From PALSA-1004 sp963829085 (GTDB lineage Bacteria > Pseudomonadota > Gammaproteobacteria > Burkholderiales > SG8-41), in assembly GCA_963829085.1 (NCBI GenBank), contig CAWHHJ010000015.1, forward strand, positions 248,001-312,000: a stretch of 64,000 nucleotides of DNA, given 5' to 3'. Below, one piece after another: positions 42,277 through 52,962 of this stretch; position 1 is the stretch's first letter, and each line of letters opens with the position of its first letter. The position numbers and the translations under genes were made by a program. The notes below the pieces were generated by a model. That model was not told the DNA's origin. It made no database searches and was given only the letters and a program-made list of their open reading frames with translations.

Positions 42277-42540
42277 ATGTGTCCTGACTCATACCATTTC
42301 GTCGGTTTTCATCAGTCGTCACCTCGCAGCGCGTGTTGCCCGTCGTGCGCGAAAATGGACGCGAATGCGGGCGTCGCGGCGCCACATCGCGCGCTCAGGC
42401 AGAGCAACGAGTATGACGACACAAAGGGGCGGCGGCTGCACTATCTCTGCGAGAACTGCGGCGCACACTGGGTGCGGTTTATTACAAACGGTCAACCCGG
42501 CAGCACCGATTTGTACCGGCGAGTCGATGTTAGTGCCTGA
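42277..42540 (+). CDS. Small zinc-ribbon-like protein, copy B
   Basis: A protein of 87 residues, paralogous to copy A. By hand alignment 37 of the first 70 positions are identical without any gap, with Cys20, Cys21, Cys24, Cys58 and Cys61 at the same numbers. The ATG follows GGAGG at 42268-42272. The nucleotide context around both starts is also similar, which points to tandem duplication followed by divergence. Function unknown. Confidence 0.72.
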   Translation: MCPDSYHFVGFHQSSPRSACCPSCAKMDANAGVAAPHRALRQSNEYDDTKGRRLHYLCENCGAHWVRFITNGQPGSTDLYRRVDVSA

Positions 42541-42736
42541 CCCGAACGCTTAACTCGTCTGTTAGCCCGGATTAGAAGGACATAACCAGGCGGAACCGGA
42601 TAACGATCGCTAAGACGCGTGAGCGACGCCGTGGAGCAATCACGTGGCAGTCGGCCGGACTAACTGCGTCGGCGATATGGGTGCATGCGATGGGCGCTGA
42701 TGCGCTGCCAACGATGCGCGCCGCAAACGCATAAGT

Positions 42737-43735
42737 TTATTTGCGGACGGCCTCGCCGTTGCGGCTGACGATCAGCTTGCGAAGTATCTTGGCAGTCTTA
42801 TCGAGTTCTTCTGCCTTGGTCTCGTGTTCCGCTTTCGCTCGCGGGTTCCCGGCACCGTAACGCTCTGCGACGCGCCGTGCGAGAGCAGCGTTCTCATCGA
42901 CCGCACGCACGGCGGAGAACAGCGCCTCCTCCAGATCGGACGATTGTTCGGCGAACAGAGCCTCCGCAGAATATGCGTGGCCGGTATGGCAACGAAAGCG
43001 CAGCATCGTGCCGTCGTTCATCTCAGTGAGTGATCCGTGACATGAGGGGCAGACAAACTCCGCCGGCTTCCCCAGCGACTTCATGTCTTTCATAGTGCGC
43101 TCCATCATTGCGAATTGCGTTTCAATCTTGACGGATTCCGGCACTTCGAAATTGTCCGGATCGGCGACTTGCTCCGGGGCGAGCTTGACGAGCAGCGACG
43201 CCAGTTTTTCCACCGGCTTGCAATAGTCGACCTGCGCATAGGCGAGGGCGTTTCTCGGCATACCCGGATACAGCGCTTCGATCGGATCCTGAACCAGTGT
43301 CGTTCCGCGGCACGCCTTCACCGCGCGCAGTCCGGCAGCGCCGTCGTCGAGCATGCCACTCAAGATGACGCCCACTACGCGCGGGCCGTAGGCGATTGCC
43401 GCCGATCGAAATAGCGGGTCGACGGCGGGACGATGACCGTTCTCCTTGGGACCGAGCGACAGCCGGATGCCATTGCGATCGAGCATGAGATGCCGATCGG
43501 GCGGAGCGACGTATGCAAAGCCGTGACGCATGCGTGCGCCCTCAGTCGCCATGACGACTTTTATCTTGCCCGCCTTCTCGAGGATCGCGGGCAACAGCGC
43601 GGGCGAATCAGCGTGAACATGCAGCGCAATAAAAACACTGGCCGGGAGATCAGCGGGCAGATGCTGGAACAGCACTTTCAAGGCAGTCAATCCGCCGGCA
43701 GACGCGCCGATTACGATGACGTCGTGACCATGCAT
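42737..43735 (-). CDS. Stand-alone CheB methylesterase-domain protein with C-terminal Cys/His motif
   Basis: A protein of 332 residues without a receiver domain. The catalytic residues of the CheB esterase fold are Ser12 (GASAGG), His39 (ALHVH) and Asp131 (SGMLDDGAAG). After the esterase domain (to about residue 190) a second part contains VCPSCHG and, 14 residues later, RCHTGHAYS, a Cys/His cluster that may bind a metal. A helical tail follows. Such orphans are found beside CheB/CheR hybrid kinases, as here, rather than in flagellar chemotaxis operons. It would demethylate or deamidate an unknown partner. Confidence 0.87.
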   Translation of the reverse strand: MHGHDVIVIGASAGGLTALKVLFQHLPADLPASVFIALHVHADSPALLPAILEKAGKIKVVMATEGARMRHGFAYVAPPDRHLMLDRNGIRLSLGPKENGHRPAVDPLFRSAAIAYGPRVVGVILSGMLDDGAAGLRAVKACRGTTLVQDPIEALYPGMPRNALAYAQVDYCKPVEKLASLLVKLAPEQVADPDNFEVPESVKIETQFAMMERTMKDMKSLGKPAEFVCPSCHGSLTEMNDGTMLRFRCHTGHAYSAEALFAEQSSDLEEALFSAVRAVDENAALARRVAERYGAGNPRAKAEHETKAEELDKTAKILRKLIVSRNGEAVRK

Positions 43736-44037
43736 GTGCGATTTCCAGTCCTTTTTCTAGAGTTCCACCGAGATCGCGCGCGCCGATCTGGATGCCGAGT
43801 GTTCCTCTGGCTTCGACTTCCAGGCGATACGTTTGTTGCGCGCCGCTCGAAATTCAATTTAACGCGAGCGCATCTGCAGCGGCGTTCCAAAACTGACCGT
43901 AGGACTTTCGGCAACGCTAGCTCACGGCGCTCATAGAATCTCGATGCGGCTTGCGTCCAATGAGCGGCGAGGCTATGCTTTTGGGCGGACGATCTCGACG
44001 AGGGATCGCTCCCCCCCCCCCCCCGGCTTTGTGGTCG
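43736..44037. other. Divergent intergenic region between CheB and the hybrid kinase gene
   Basis: 302 bases that must hold promoters for both directions. The notable element is a run of 14 C at 44011-44024. The remainder shows nothing I can name. Confidence 0.5.
44011..44024 (+). repeat. Homopolymer of 14 C at the 5' end of the hybrid kinase gene
   Basis: The run lies 13 bases before the ATG at 44038 and within an open frame that begins at 43951 or 43975 and encodes five prolines here. A change by one C would break that longer frame, or alter spacing before 44038. It is either a slippage-prone contingency tract or a sequencing artefact. Confidence 0.8.
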
Positions 44038-47000
44038 ATGACACAACTATCTTCTCCTGATTCGCAGTTACAACAACCCGGCGATTTCGTCGCCACCAAA
44101 GTCAGCGACGCTGGCCTTTTCCCGGTCGTAGGAATTGGTGCGTCAGCGGGCGGTCTTGAAGCACTGAATCTTTTGCTTCCGCAAGTGCCTGGAGATACCG
44201 GCATGGCGTTCGTCGTCGTGCAGCATCTCGATCCCGTTCACGAGAGCCGGCTGCCGGATATCCTGGCGAAGGCCACCAAGATGCCAGTCATGGAGCCACG
44301 ACACGGCACGGTGGTTGCGCCTGGCCATGTGTACGTCATTCCGCCGAACACGACGATTACGATCAAGGGCGGAGTATTGAACCTGACAGCGCGCGAAAAC
44401 TCCCCCGGTCCGCATCTGCCGATTGACCACTTTCTAAAATCATTAGCGGCGGATCGCAACACTGCCGCGGTCGGTGTGATTCTTTCGGGCAGCGGCTCTG
44501 ATGGCACGCTCGGGATGGAGGAGATCAAGGCCGCAGGCGGCATAACAATCGCCCAGGACGAACAATCCGCGCGGTTTCCGACAATGCCGCAGAGCGCGAT
44601 GCGCAGCGGCTGCGTGGATCTTGTGCTGCGCCCGGACGACATCGGCCGCGAGCTCGTTCGAATAAGCCAGCATCCGTACGTCGCACATCCGACGGGGGAC
44701 ACTTCGGAGATAGTGCCGCCGACAAACGATCAAAACTATCAAAAGGTGCTCGCGCTGCTGCGCGCCGAAGTCGGCGTCGACTTCCGCAGTTATCGGGACA
44801 GCACGATCCGCCGGCGCATCGAGCGGCGGATGGTGCTGCACATGAAGGACAATCTGGCGGCGTATATCGATTTCCTGCAGGAACAGCCGTCTGAGGTCGA
44901 AGAGCTGTACCAGGACATCCTCATCAATGTGACCAGCTTTTTTCGCGAGCCGGAAGCATTCGAAGCGCTCAAGGAATTCGTATTCCCTGAAGTGTTATCG
45001 CGCCGCTCGGGTGGCGGACCGCTCCGCATGTGGGTGCCCGGATGCTCCTCCGGGCAGGAAGCGTACACCCTCGCCATGGTGGCGATCGAGTATCTCGATC
45101 AGAAAAATTTGCATGTGCCGATCCAGATCTTTGCGACCGATCTCAGCGAGAAATCACTGCAGAAAGCGCGCGACGGCGTGTATCCCGAGAACATCGAGGC
45201 AGAGATCTCAGCTTCCCGCTTGCGAAGGTTTTTCACTAAGACGGACGGTAAATATCAGATCAACAAATCGCTGCGCGATCTGTGCGTGTTCGCGCGCCAG
45301 AACGTAGTTGCCGACCCGCCATTTTCACGTGTCGATATCATCAGTTGCCGCAACCTGCTTATTTACCTCTCGCCGCAGTTGCAGAAGCGGGTCATCCCGA
45401 CCTTTCACTACGCCCTCAATGCGAATGGCTATCTCCTGCTCGGTGCGTCGGAAAGCATTGGCGGGTTCGGCGATATATTCACGCAGGTCGATCACGGCCA
45501 TCGTATCTATGCCAAGAAAGCGACCGCCCTACGTCAGTATCCGCATTTCACAGTCAATGACCTGGGTGGACCTACGTCGACCGCGACGCGGCTGGTACCC
45601 GCATCCGGTCTCGAGCCCAACGGACTGGCAACGTGAGGCGGATCGCGTTGTGCTCGGCGACTACGCGCCCAACGGCGTGGTGGTCAATGCGAATTTCGAC
45701 GTGCTGCAGTTCCGCGGGCACACGGACCTTTACCTGACGCCGCCCCCCGGCGAAGCAAGCTTTAGCCTGCTGAAAATGGCGCGCGACGGGCTATTCCTTG
45801 ATCTACGCACGGCACTTACGGAATGCGTGCAGACGAATGTCGAAGTCCGGCGGCAGCACGTTCGGGTCACCGCCGCCGATGCGCGGACGATTGATGTGGA
45901 TTTACGCGTCCTGCCGCTTCATCTGCCGGGTCAGGACGAGCGCTGCTATCTCGTCCTGTTCGATCGGCCATCGGACACGCGAACGGCTACGATCGACGCC
46001 CAGACTCCGGATAAAACTCAACGGCGCAACGGTGGTTGGCTGCAGCGTCTATTGGGTGCCGGGACCACGGAAGTAACGCCGCCGAAAGTGCCAGAACCCG
46101 CGGCCGACGCGGAAGTGCTCCATCTGCGTCAGGAAATCACTTCGACACGCGAGTTTCTGCAATCGGTGATTGAACAGCAGGACGCCGCCAACGAAGAGCT
46201 TAAGTCCGCAAACGAAGAAATCCTTTCATCGAACGAGGAGCTGCAGAGCACTAACGAAGAGCTCGAAACGGCGAAGGAAGAGCTGCAATCCGTCAATGAA
46301 GAACTGACGACGATCAACGAGCAGCTGCAGAACCGCAACGTCGAGCTCAGCCGCCTCGCCGACGACTTTTCCAATCTTCTCGGCAGCGCCAATGTGCCGA
46401 TGATTGTCCTGGGCGTCGATATGCGCATCCGGCGCTTTACGCCGGCCGCCGCCAAACTTTTGAATCTGCTGCCTGCGGATACGGGACGGCCGATCAGTAA
46501 CATCAAGACTGCGATCGAACTGCCCGAGCTCGAAAATCTCGTCGTAAAAGTAGTCGAGACGGTGCAGCTGGAGGGACGCGAAGTGCGCAGCCAGCAGGGC
46601 CGTTGGTAAGCTGCTGCATTTTCCCGTACCGCACCGCGGAGAACAAGATTGATGGCGCGGTCGTCGTGCTCATGGACATCCATGAGATGAAGAGCCAGGC
46701 TGCGCGCCTGCGTCATCAGGCCGAACTGATGGAGCTGTCGCAGGACTCGGTGATTGTGCGCGATGCCCGGACGGACCTCATAACATCATGGAACCGCGGC
46801 GCGCACAAAATGTATGGCTGGTCGGATCAGGAGGCGCTTGGCAAGAAGTCGCATCTCCTGCTTCAGACCGTAACGCCGGCGGGCCCGCTGAATGTAGACG
46901 GCATCCTCGAACGCGACGGGTTCTGGGAAGGCGAGGTCATCTATACGCATAAGGATGGCCGCAAGATGACTGCGGAAAGCCGGCAGGTGCTGCTGCGCGA

Positions 47001-48219
47001 GCCCGAGACTGACACCGTGAGCATCCTGCAAATCGATCGCGATATCACGAGTCGCCTGACGCTCGAGAATGATCTCAAGAATTATTCCGAAAAGCTCGCC
47101 GACGCGGATCACCGCAAGAATGTGTTTCTCGCGTGCTTGCGCATGAGCTGCGCAATCCCCTCGCACCGATGCGGCACGCGCTCGAGGCGCTGCGCCGGCT
47201 TGGCGGAGAAACGGAACAGGCAGCGACACTGCGCACCATGATGCAGCGTCAGCTGTTGCACATGACGCGGCTCGTCGATGATCTTCTGGATGTGCCGCGC
47301 ATTACGCATGGCCACATCGAGTTGCGCAAGGAACCGGTCGAGCTCTCAACGGTGCTCAAGGACGCCATAGAGAGCGCGCGTCCATTCGCAGTCAGCGCAA
47401 ATCAGGAACTCCTGCTGCGCCTGCCGCCCGAAGAACTGATGCTGGATGCTGACCCGGTCCGGCTGACGCAGATATTCACCAATCTGCTCAATAACGCCAT
47501 CAAATATTCGGATCGCGGCGGCATCGTCGAGCTTGGCGCGGTGCATAAGGGCGATCACGTATAATAAAAGTGAAGGACGAAGGCATCGGTATCAGCGCCG
47601 ACATGCTGCCCCATATCTGGGACCTGTTGCACAGGCGGATGGCTCGCTCGAGCGCCGGCGCGGCGGGCTTGGCATCGGCCTGACGCTCGTTCAGTTGCTC
47701 GTCGAGCTTCACGAGGGCACCGTAGAAGCGCGCAGCGATGGTCTGGGCAAAGGCAGTGAGTTCGAGGTATGTCTGCCGCTGCTCAAAGGTGCACATAAGA
47801 CATCAGAGAAAAAAGCGGCGGCAAAGGCGGCGCCGAAGGTCACCGACGAAGGGCGGCGCATCCTGATCGTCGACGACAACGCCGACGCGGCACAGAGTCT
47901 CGAAATGCTGCTGAAGCTCATGAAGCACGAGACGAAGATCGCTTACGGCGGCCTCGAGGCGCTCGAGCTCGCTGCGCAATACCAGCCCGAGGTAGTGCTG
48001 CTCGACATTGGACTGCCGGGCATGAACGGATATGAAGTCGCGCGTCGTCTGCGGCAGGCGGCCGGAGGCGGCAAGAAGAAGCCGTACATCGTTGCAGTCA
48101 GTGGATACGGTTCCGATGAGGCCCGGCGGCGTGCAGTAGAAGCCGGTTTCAACGCTCATCTGTTAAAGCCGATCGATATCAACGAGCTTTCGCAGCTGCT
48201 TCCTTACGTGCAACGTTAG
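44038..48219 (+). CDS. CheB/CheR/PAS/histidine kinase/receiver hybrid, five frameshifts
   Basis: About 1390 residues if read across five lesions. Domains in order: CheB esterase (Ser36 in GASAGGLEA), CheR methyltransferase (PGCSSGQEAYTLAMV), a long coiled coil of repeated NEEL units (NEELKSANEE to NEQLQNRNVEL), two PAS-like domains, a histidine kinase with H-box HELRNPLAP and ATPase block DEGIGISADMLPHIW and GGLGIGL, and a C-terminal receiver (DDNADAAQS, LLDIGLPGMNGYE). The frame changes near 45622, 46608, 47133, 47563 and 47628. The start is uncertain: 44038 has no ribosome binding site, and 43975 with GAGG ahead would include the poly-C. It would methylate, esterase-treat and phosphorylate unknown targets in one signalling protein. 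Confidence 0.82.
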
Positions 48220-48274
48220 CTGCACCGTGCGCTTCACGGCGCAGATTGGCGCACGCCGCTACGACGCTGACTTC

Positions 48275-48301
48275 AAAGCGCATGTGTCGGCGCGCTTTTT
48301 T
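48275..48301 (+). terminator. Rho-independent terminator after the hybrid kinase
   Basis: Arms AAAGCGC and GCGCTTT enclose a 10-base loop and six T follow from 48296. It lies 55 bases after the kinase stop, separating it from the next CheB gene. Confidence 0.7.
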
Positions 48302-48410
48302 GCGAACTGATTTGCTCCGCCGCAATTAATATGCTCGCCAAGCACCGGACACACCGGCGCTTGAGGCCGAGCCCCGTGGACGCGTCCACCCATTCAACAT
48401 TGAGGATTAC

Positions 48411-49492
48411 ATGGCACGCCACACGTCTAGTGAACGCATCATAGTAATCGGCGCATCTGCCGGCGGTGTGGACGGATTGCGTGACTTGATGGCCGGCTTG
48501 CCGCCGGACCTTCACGCTTCGCTATTCGTGGTCCTGCATCTGCCGGTTACGTCAAAAAGCTCGCTGCCGGATATCCTCACGCGCGTCGCTCCATTCGGTG
48601 CTAAACATCCAGATGATGGCGAGTGAATCAAGTCGCGATGTATTTATGTCGCGCCGCCCGATCATCACTTGCTGCTCGAGCGCGGTCACGTCATCGTCAA
48701 AAAAGGGCCGAAGGAGAATCGTTTCCGTCCTTCGATCGATGCGCTTTTCGCTCGGCGGCGTATGTCTACGGGCCGCAAGTCATCGGCGTTGTGCTCTCCG
48801 GGATGCTGGATGACGGCACTTCAGGACTGTGGTCCGTCAAGCGGATGGGCGGCATATCGATCGTGCAGGACCCGAAGTCCACGGCATTCGACTCCATGCC
48901 ATTGAGCGCCATCGAACACGTCGATATCGATCACGTGGTGGACGCGCGAACGATGGGCCCGTTGCTCGGCACCTTGGCAGACAAGCCCGTTAGGCGCGGC
49001 AGGTTTGAAAAACTGAAGGCGCTTCGAAGGCGTATGGCGACAGAGATCAGCATTGCAACCAGTAATGATGCGTTCAAGAAAGGCATCATGGAACTGGGCG
49101 ACCTGACACCGTTTACTTGTCCTGAATGCCATGGCGTACTCGTCAGCCTCAAGGAGGGACTCGGCATCCGCTTTCGGTGCCACACCGGCCACGCTTATAG
49201 CGCGAACGCATTGCTGGCGGGCGTTATGGAGCTGGTCGACGGGTACAACTGGCAGCACATTCGCGCGCTGGAGGAATCGGTGATGCTGCTCAATCATGTC
49301 GGCGGCCACCTTAAAACTCATGGCCAAGCGGACCTCGCGAAAGTATTCTTCTCGCATGCCGATGAGTCCGAGCAGCGGGGACAGTATCTGCATGAACAGA
49401 CGCTGACTCACGAGAACATCAGCGGCGACCGGCTGCGTGCGGAAGTTGACGAGCAACATGCACGCGCGAAAACGAAGGCAGGAAAGGCGTAA
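48411..49492 (+). pseudogene. Second stand-alone CheB methylesterase-like protein, stop and frameshift
   Basis: Read across two lesions, about 360 residues. The first part has GASAGGVDGL with the catalytic Ser; the frame then meets TGA at 48624-48626, yet the same frame continues as IKSRCIYVAPPDHHLLLERGH. Near 48750 one base is missing, restoring DALF-RSAAYVYGPQ. The rest has SGMLDDGTSGL and the Cys/His element TCPECHG ... RCHTGHAYS, shared with the CheB gene at 42737. A long helical tail ends in KTKAGKA. Lesions may be real decay or errors; the stop codon is the strongest sign of decay in the window. Confidence 0.75.
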
Positions 49493-49604
49493 CAGCATGT
49501 GCCGTAGCGGCGCGTAATACGCTCACTGCGAGGTCAGGCGTGAACCGATACCGACGCGGCGCACTGTCAAATAGTTGTGCCGTTAAATGCGAGCCGATAC
49601 CTGA

Positions 49605-51105
49605 ATGACGTTAACTGGCAGTGTACGCACGCCGAACTGCGCGCACGCCGCTCTGTTCAAAATCGTCGCATCGGTCATTGTTCTTACGGTGCTTCGGTGC
49701 CCCGCACTTGCCGCCGCACCGGATTCTTCGACCGACTTGCCGACTTTGTGGGCGGCGGACAAGGCGGTGGGTGGGAGTGCCGCAAAGAGCAATCCGACGC
49801 CGGAATGGGGGGCGCAGAAGAGTTATTTGATTCCCGCGCTTGAAATTCTCGGATTCGACGTCCTGGTGAATCAGTTCGGTCGGCATTACTACGGATGCTG
49901 CGACTACCACAGCACCATGTCATCGATCCGCCAAAATCTGCGCGGGCCATGGGTTGTCGACAGCGACGGCTTTACGGTGAATCAGCTCGGTCACCCGTAT
50001 CAGGGTTCCATGTATCACGGCTTCGCGCGCGCCTCGGGACTGGGTTTCGCCGAATCGATGGGATATACGTTCGCAGGCAGCATCCTCTGGGAAATCGCCG
50101 GCGAAACGACGCCGCCATCGAAGAATGACCAGATCATGACAGGTATCGGCGGCAGTTTTCTCGGCGAGCCGCTGTTCCGCATGGCGAATCTTATTCTCGA
50201 AAATGCCGAAGGTCCGCCGCGTTTCTGGCGCGAAGCAGCTGCTGCAGTCGTGTCGCCCCCGACAGGCTTCAACCGGCTTGCGTTCGGCGACCGCTTCGCC
50301 GGTATCTTCGATAGTCACAAGCCGGATTACTACAGCCGCTTCCAGGCGGGCGGCAGCTCGACGACGCAAAACACGCCGGGCGCGTCTTCCAGTGTAAAGT
50401 CGAACGAAGCGCTTCTCGACTTCTCGATGGATTACGGCTTACCCGGCAAACCCGGATATACGTATACGCGGCCGTTCGACTACTTTAATTTTCAAGCGAT
50501 CGCGTCGAGCGCCAACGGACTGGAGAGCGTGAACACGCGCGGGCTCCTGATCGGCAAGGATTATGAGGCCGGGCCCAATTACCGCGGCGTGTGGGGCGTG
50601 TATGGCAGCTATGACTATCTTGCGCCCCAGCTTTTTAGAGTATCAAGCACTGCACTGTCGGTCGGTACCACAGGGCAGTGGGGCGCCGAATAGTCCCGTC
50701 AAGCTACAAGGCACCGCTTTGCTCGGCGCAGGCTATACAGCGGTGGGCACCATCCACGATGCAGCCAACACCAACGACAACCATTATGGCGTCTCGCCGC
50801 AGGCGCTGGTCGCTTTGCGCTTAATCTTCGGCGAGCGCGCATCGCTTGACGTCACCGGGCGCGAATATTTCGTCAGCCGGCTTGGCGCGGGAACCGCCGG
50901 CGGTCATGACAATATCGTGCGCGGCGATGCTTCATTTACGATTCGCATCCATAAGCAGCATGCGATCGCGATCAAGTATCTGATCACCCGCCGCGATGCG
51001 ACGACAACGACACTCGGCGATCAAACTCAGACACGTGGCACCGTCGGCATTTTTTATACGCTGCTCGGCCAGGACAGATTCGCGGGCGTGAACTGGCTCG
51101 AGTAA
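49605..51105 (+). CDS. DUF3943 outer-membrane-type protein, frameshifted
   Basis: About 500 residues across one lesion. A signal peptide-like segment lies near residues 18-38 (IVASVIVLTVLRCPALAAA). The DUF3943 core reads HPYQGSMYHGFARASGLGF, ESMGYTFAGSILWEIAGETTPPS and GIGGSFLGEPLFRMANLIL. The second half has alternating beta-strand sequences (for example GTALLGAGYTAVGTIHD and VTGREYFVSRLG) ending in WLE, suggesting an outer membrane barrel. An extra base near 50691 stops the first frame at 50693. It converges on the ctaG end of the oxidase run. Function unknown. Confidence 0.8.
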
Positions 51106-51157
51106 GCGAAGGTCGGTTGCACGGAAAATATCTGCGCCGCGCGTACAGCGCTTGAGT

Positions 51158-52054
51158 TCAGCTATGCGCCGCCGAGAATTGACCGCCGCCGAGCCAGCGC
51201 ATCGATAGCGCCAACCCGACCGCGAAATACACGAGTCCGCCGGGTATCCACATAATCAGGCCGCCGAGCTGCTGATCCTCGAGCGATGTGAGATGCCAGA
51301 ACAACGATGAATCGCCATACGCTGGATACCAGATCTGACCGGAGAAGGTGAGCAGGGCGCCGAGAGCGCCCATGTGTATCATCGTCGTGAATACAGAAAC
51401 CAGCGCGCTCGCGCGCGGTGTGTGGCCCGGGCGCAAGACAGCGTTCCAGAACAATAGAGCCGAGAAGAGAAAGCACGTGTGTTGCAGCGCGTGTATGCCT
51501 TCGTTGAATAAAGCGGCTTCAAACAAGCGCGGCAGATGCCAGGTCCATAGGGCCGCCGCGTGCAGCAGCCACGCGCTGAGCGGATGTGTCAGTACCGCCC
51601 ACGGACCGGCGACAAAAGGTTTCTTCGTCCAGCTGCCGATCATGCGCCGATGCACTGGAGAGAAGGCCCATACCCAGGTCGCGAGCGGACGGCCGAGCAC
51701 GAGCATCGGCGCCGCAGCGAGCATGAGCAATTCGTGCTGCACCATGTGCGCCGAAAACAAGTGAGCACCGAGCTCATCAAGTGATGACGTCAGTGCGATC
51801 GCGAGCGTCGCGGTTCCGGCGACAAACCACAGAATGGCGGTGACGATCTCACCGTGTCCGCGGCCGGCGGTACGCATGAGGCGCGCGGCGCCAGCTGCAT
51901 ACAAGGCGCTCGAGACACAAAGCGCGGCAACGATCCACGTCTCGCCGAACCAGCCCGCGGACTGCGTGGTATGCGCCCACGCAGGTTGCGCCGCAAGCGC
52001 GAGAAACGCCGGCGTCAGCCCGCGCAGAGCGGCACGAAGAAAACGGTTACCCAT
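51158..52054 (-). CDS. ctaG: Cytochrome c oxidase assembly factor CtaG (caa3 type)
   Basis: About 298 residues. The start is set at MGNRFLRAALRG, which gives a signal or first helix ending in AQPAWAHT; the long upstream frame to 52390 has no family support. Seven helices follow with the CtaG pattern: SAHMVQHELLMLAAAPMLVLG, HLPRLFEAALFNEGIHALQHTCFLFSALLFW and FTTMIHMGALGALLTFSG. Several conserved His in helices suggest copper or heme handling during oxidase assembly. It closes the oxidase operon. Confidence 0.85.
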   Translation of the reverse strand: MGNRFLRAALRGLTPAFLALAAQPAWAHTTQSAGWFGETWIVAALCVSSALYAAGAARLMRTAGRGHGEIVTAILWFVAGTATLAIALTSSLDELGAHLFSAHMVQHELLMLAAAPMLVLGRPLATWVWAFSPVHRRMIGSWTKKPFVAGPWAVLTHPLSAWLLHAAALWTWHLPRLFEAALFNEGIHALQHTCFLFSALLFWNAVLRPGHTPRASALVSVFTTMIHMGALGALLTFSGQIWYPAYGDSSLFWHLTSLEDQQLGGLIMWIPGGLVYFAVGLALSMRWLGGGQFSAAHS

Positions 52055-52332
52055 TGCGCGATGAGGGCGAGCACGGTGAGCGCGCCGATCGACGTGCTGA
52101 CGAGACTCATGAAGGGTGTCGGACGGTGCTGTATGACGCTGCCTGCTGCAGGATGCGACAACTGTCGTGATGCGAGCCACATCGCCAGCAGCGCGATCAC
52201 GAGGCAGCCGCCGATAAGTAGATGTATGAGAACCGGCTCCTGTCGCCGGCACGCGACAGGCACGAGCGCATAGGCGGCCGACAACTCGAACAGAAAAATC
52301 AGTGGCGCACCGATCAATCCCCACAGGTACAT
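52015..52332 (-). CDS. Small membrane protein of the oxidase operon
   Basis: A protein of 105 residues with three or so helices (residues 6-28, 35-55 and 80-100). A short hydrophilic segment HPAAGSVIQHRPTP lies between the second and third. It overlaps ctaG by about 40 bases and starts 9 bases after the subunit III gene. Similar small membrane genes occur between coxC and ctaG in other proteobacteria. Its role is unknown. Confidence 0.75.
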   Translation of the reverse strand: MYLWGLIGAPLIFLFELSAAYALVPVACRRQEPVLIHLLIGGCLVIALLAMWLASRQLSHPAAGSVIQHRPTPFMSLVSTSIGALTVLALIAQWVTVFFVPLCAG

Positions 52333-52341
52333 AGCATGTCT

Positions 52342-52962
52342 CTACAGCGCTCTCGGCACCAGATAAATGACAGCGTAAATGGGAATCCAACTGAGTATTA
52401 CGAAATACCAGTACATCGAGTTCTCGCTGACATCAACGAAACGCCTGCCGCCGATGGGACCGGTAAACATAAGCACTGCGAGGACTGCGGTGTCCATCGC
52501 GTCCGTCAACAGATGGACCGTGTGCAGACCGAGCAGCATCCAAACTGCGGAGCCGTATGCATTCGTATCCCAATTGACGTTGAGATATTTGAATTCGTAG
52601 ATGCGCAGCACGAGAAATACCACCGCGAACGCAAGGCAGACGACGATTCCGATGCGAACCTGCCCCAGGTCCTCGCGCTCGGCAGCGCGCTTGGTCCAAT
52701 GATTGGGCAGCGCGCTCGCCAGCATTACGAGCGTATTCACGGATCCCCAAAGCAGGACCGGCGACGCGACGCCGGGCGGCCACTGCGGCACGCGCGTGCG
52801 CAGATAAAAATACGTCATCACGGCAAGCGCGAACACCGTTCCCTCGATCGCCATGACACCGGCGGTGCCCCACCACATCATGCTCGAGTGCCCGTACGCA
52901 TAACTGCGCAGTTTAGATACGTCGAGTGAGCCATCAGCGGCGGCCTCGATGGAGTCGTTCAC
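52342..52962 (-). CDS. ctaE: Cytochrome c oxidase subunit III
   Basis: A protein of 206 residues with five helices, the short form. The subunit III pattern is visible: YGHSSMMWWGTAGVMAIEGTVFALAVMTYFYLR, then LLGLHTVHLLTDAMDT and the C-terminal MYWYFVILSWIPIYAVIYL. It begins with GTG, whose bases overlap the ctaD stop (GTGA), so translation is coupled. Intact. Confidence 0.9.
   Translation of the reverse strand: MNDSIEAAADGSLDVSKLRSYAYGHSSMMWWGTAGVMAIEGTVFALAVMTYFYLRTRVPQWPPGVASPVLLWGSVNTLVMLASALPNHWTKRAAEREDLGQVRIGIVVCLAFAVVFLVLRIYEFKYLNVNWDTNAYGSAVWMLLGLHTVHLLTDAMDTAVLAVLMFTGPIGGRRFVDVSENSMYWYFVILSWIPIYAVIYLVPRAL

Noticed and set aside
52055..52390. Upstream extension of CtaG by 112 residues
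   Set aside because: This part is the antisense-frame shadow of the small membrane gene at 52015-52332, Arg/Ser/Thr-rich and unlike CtaG.
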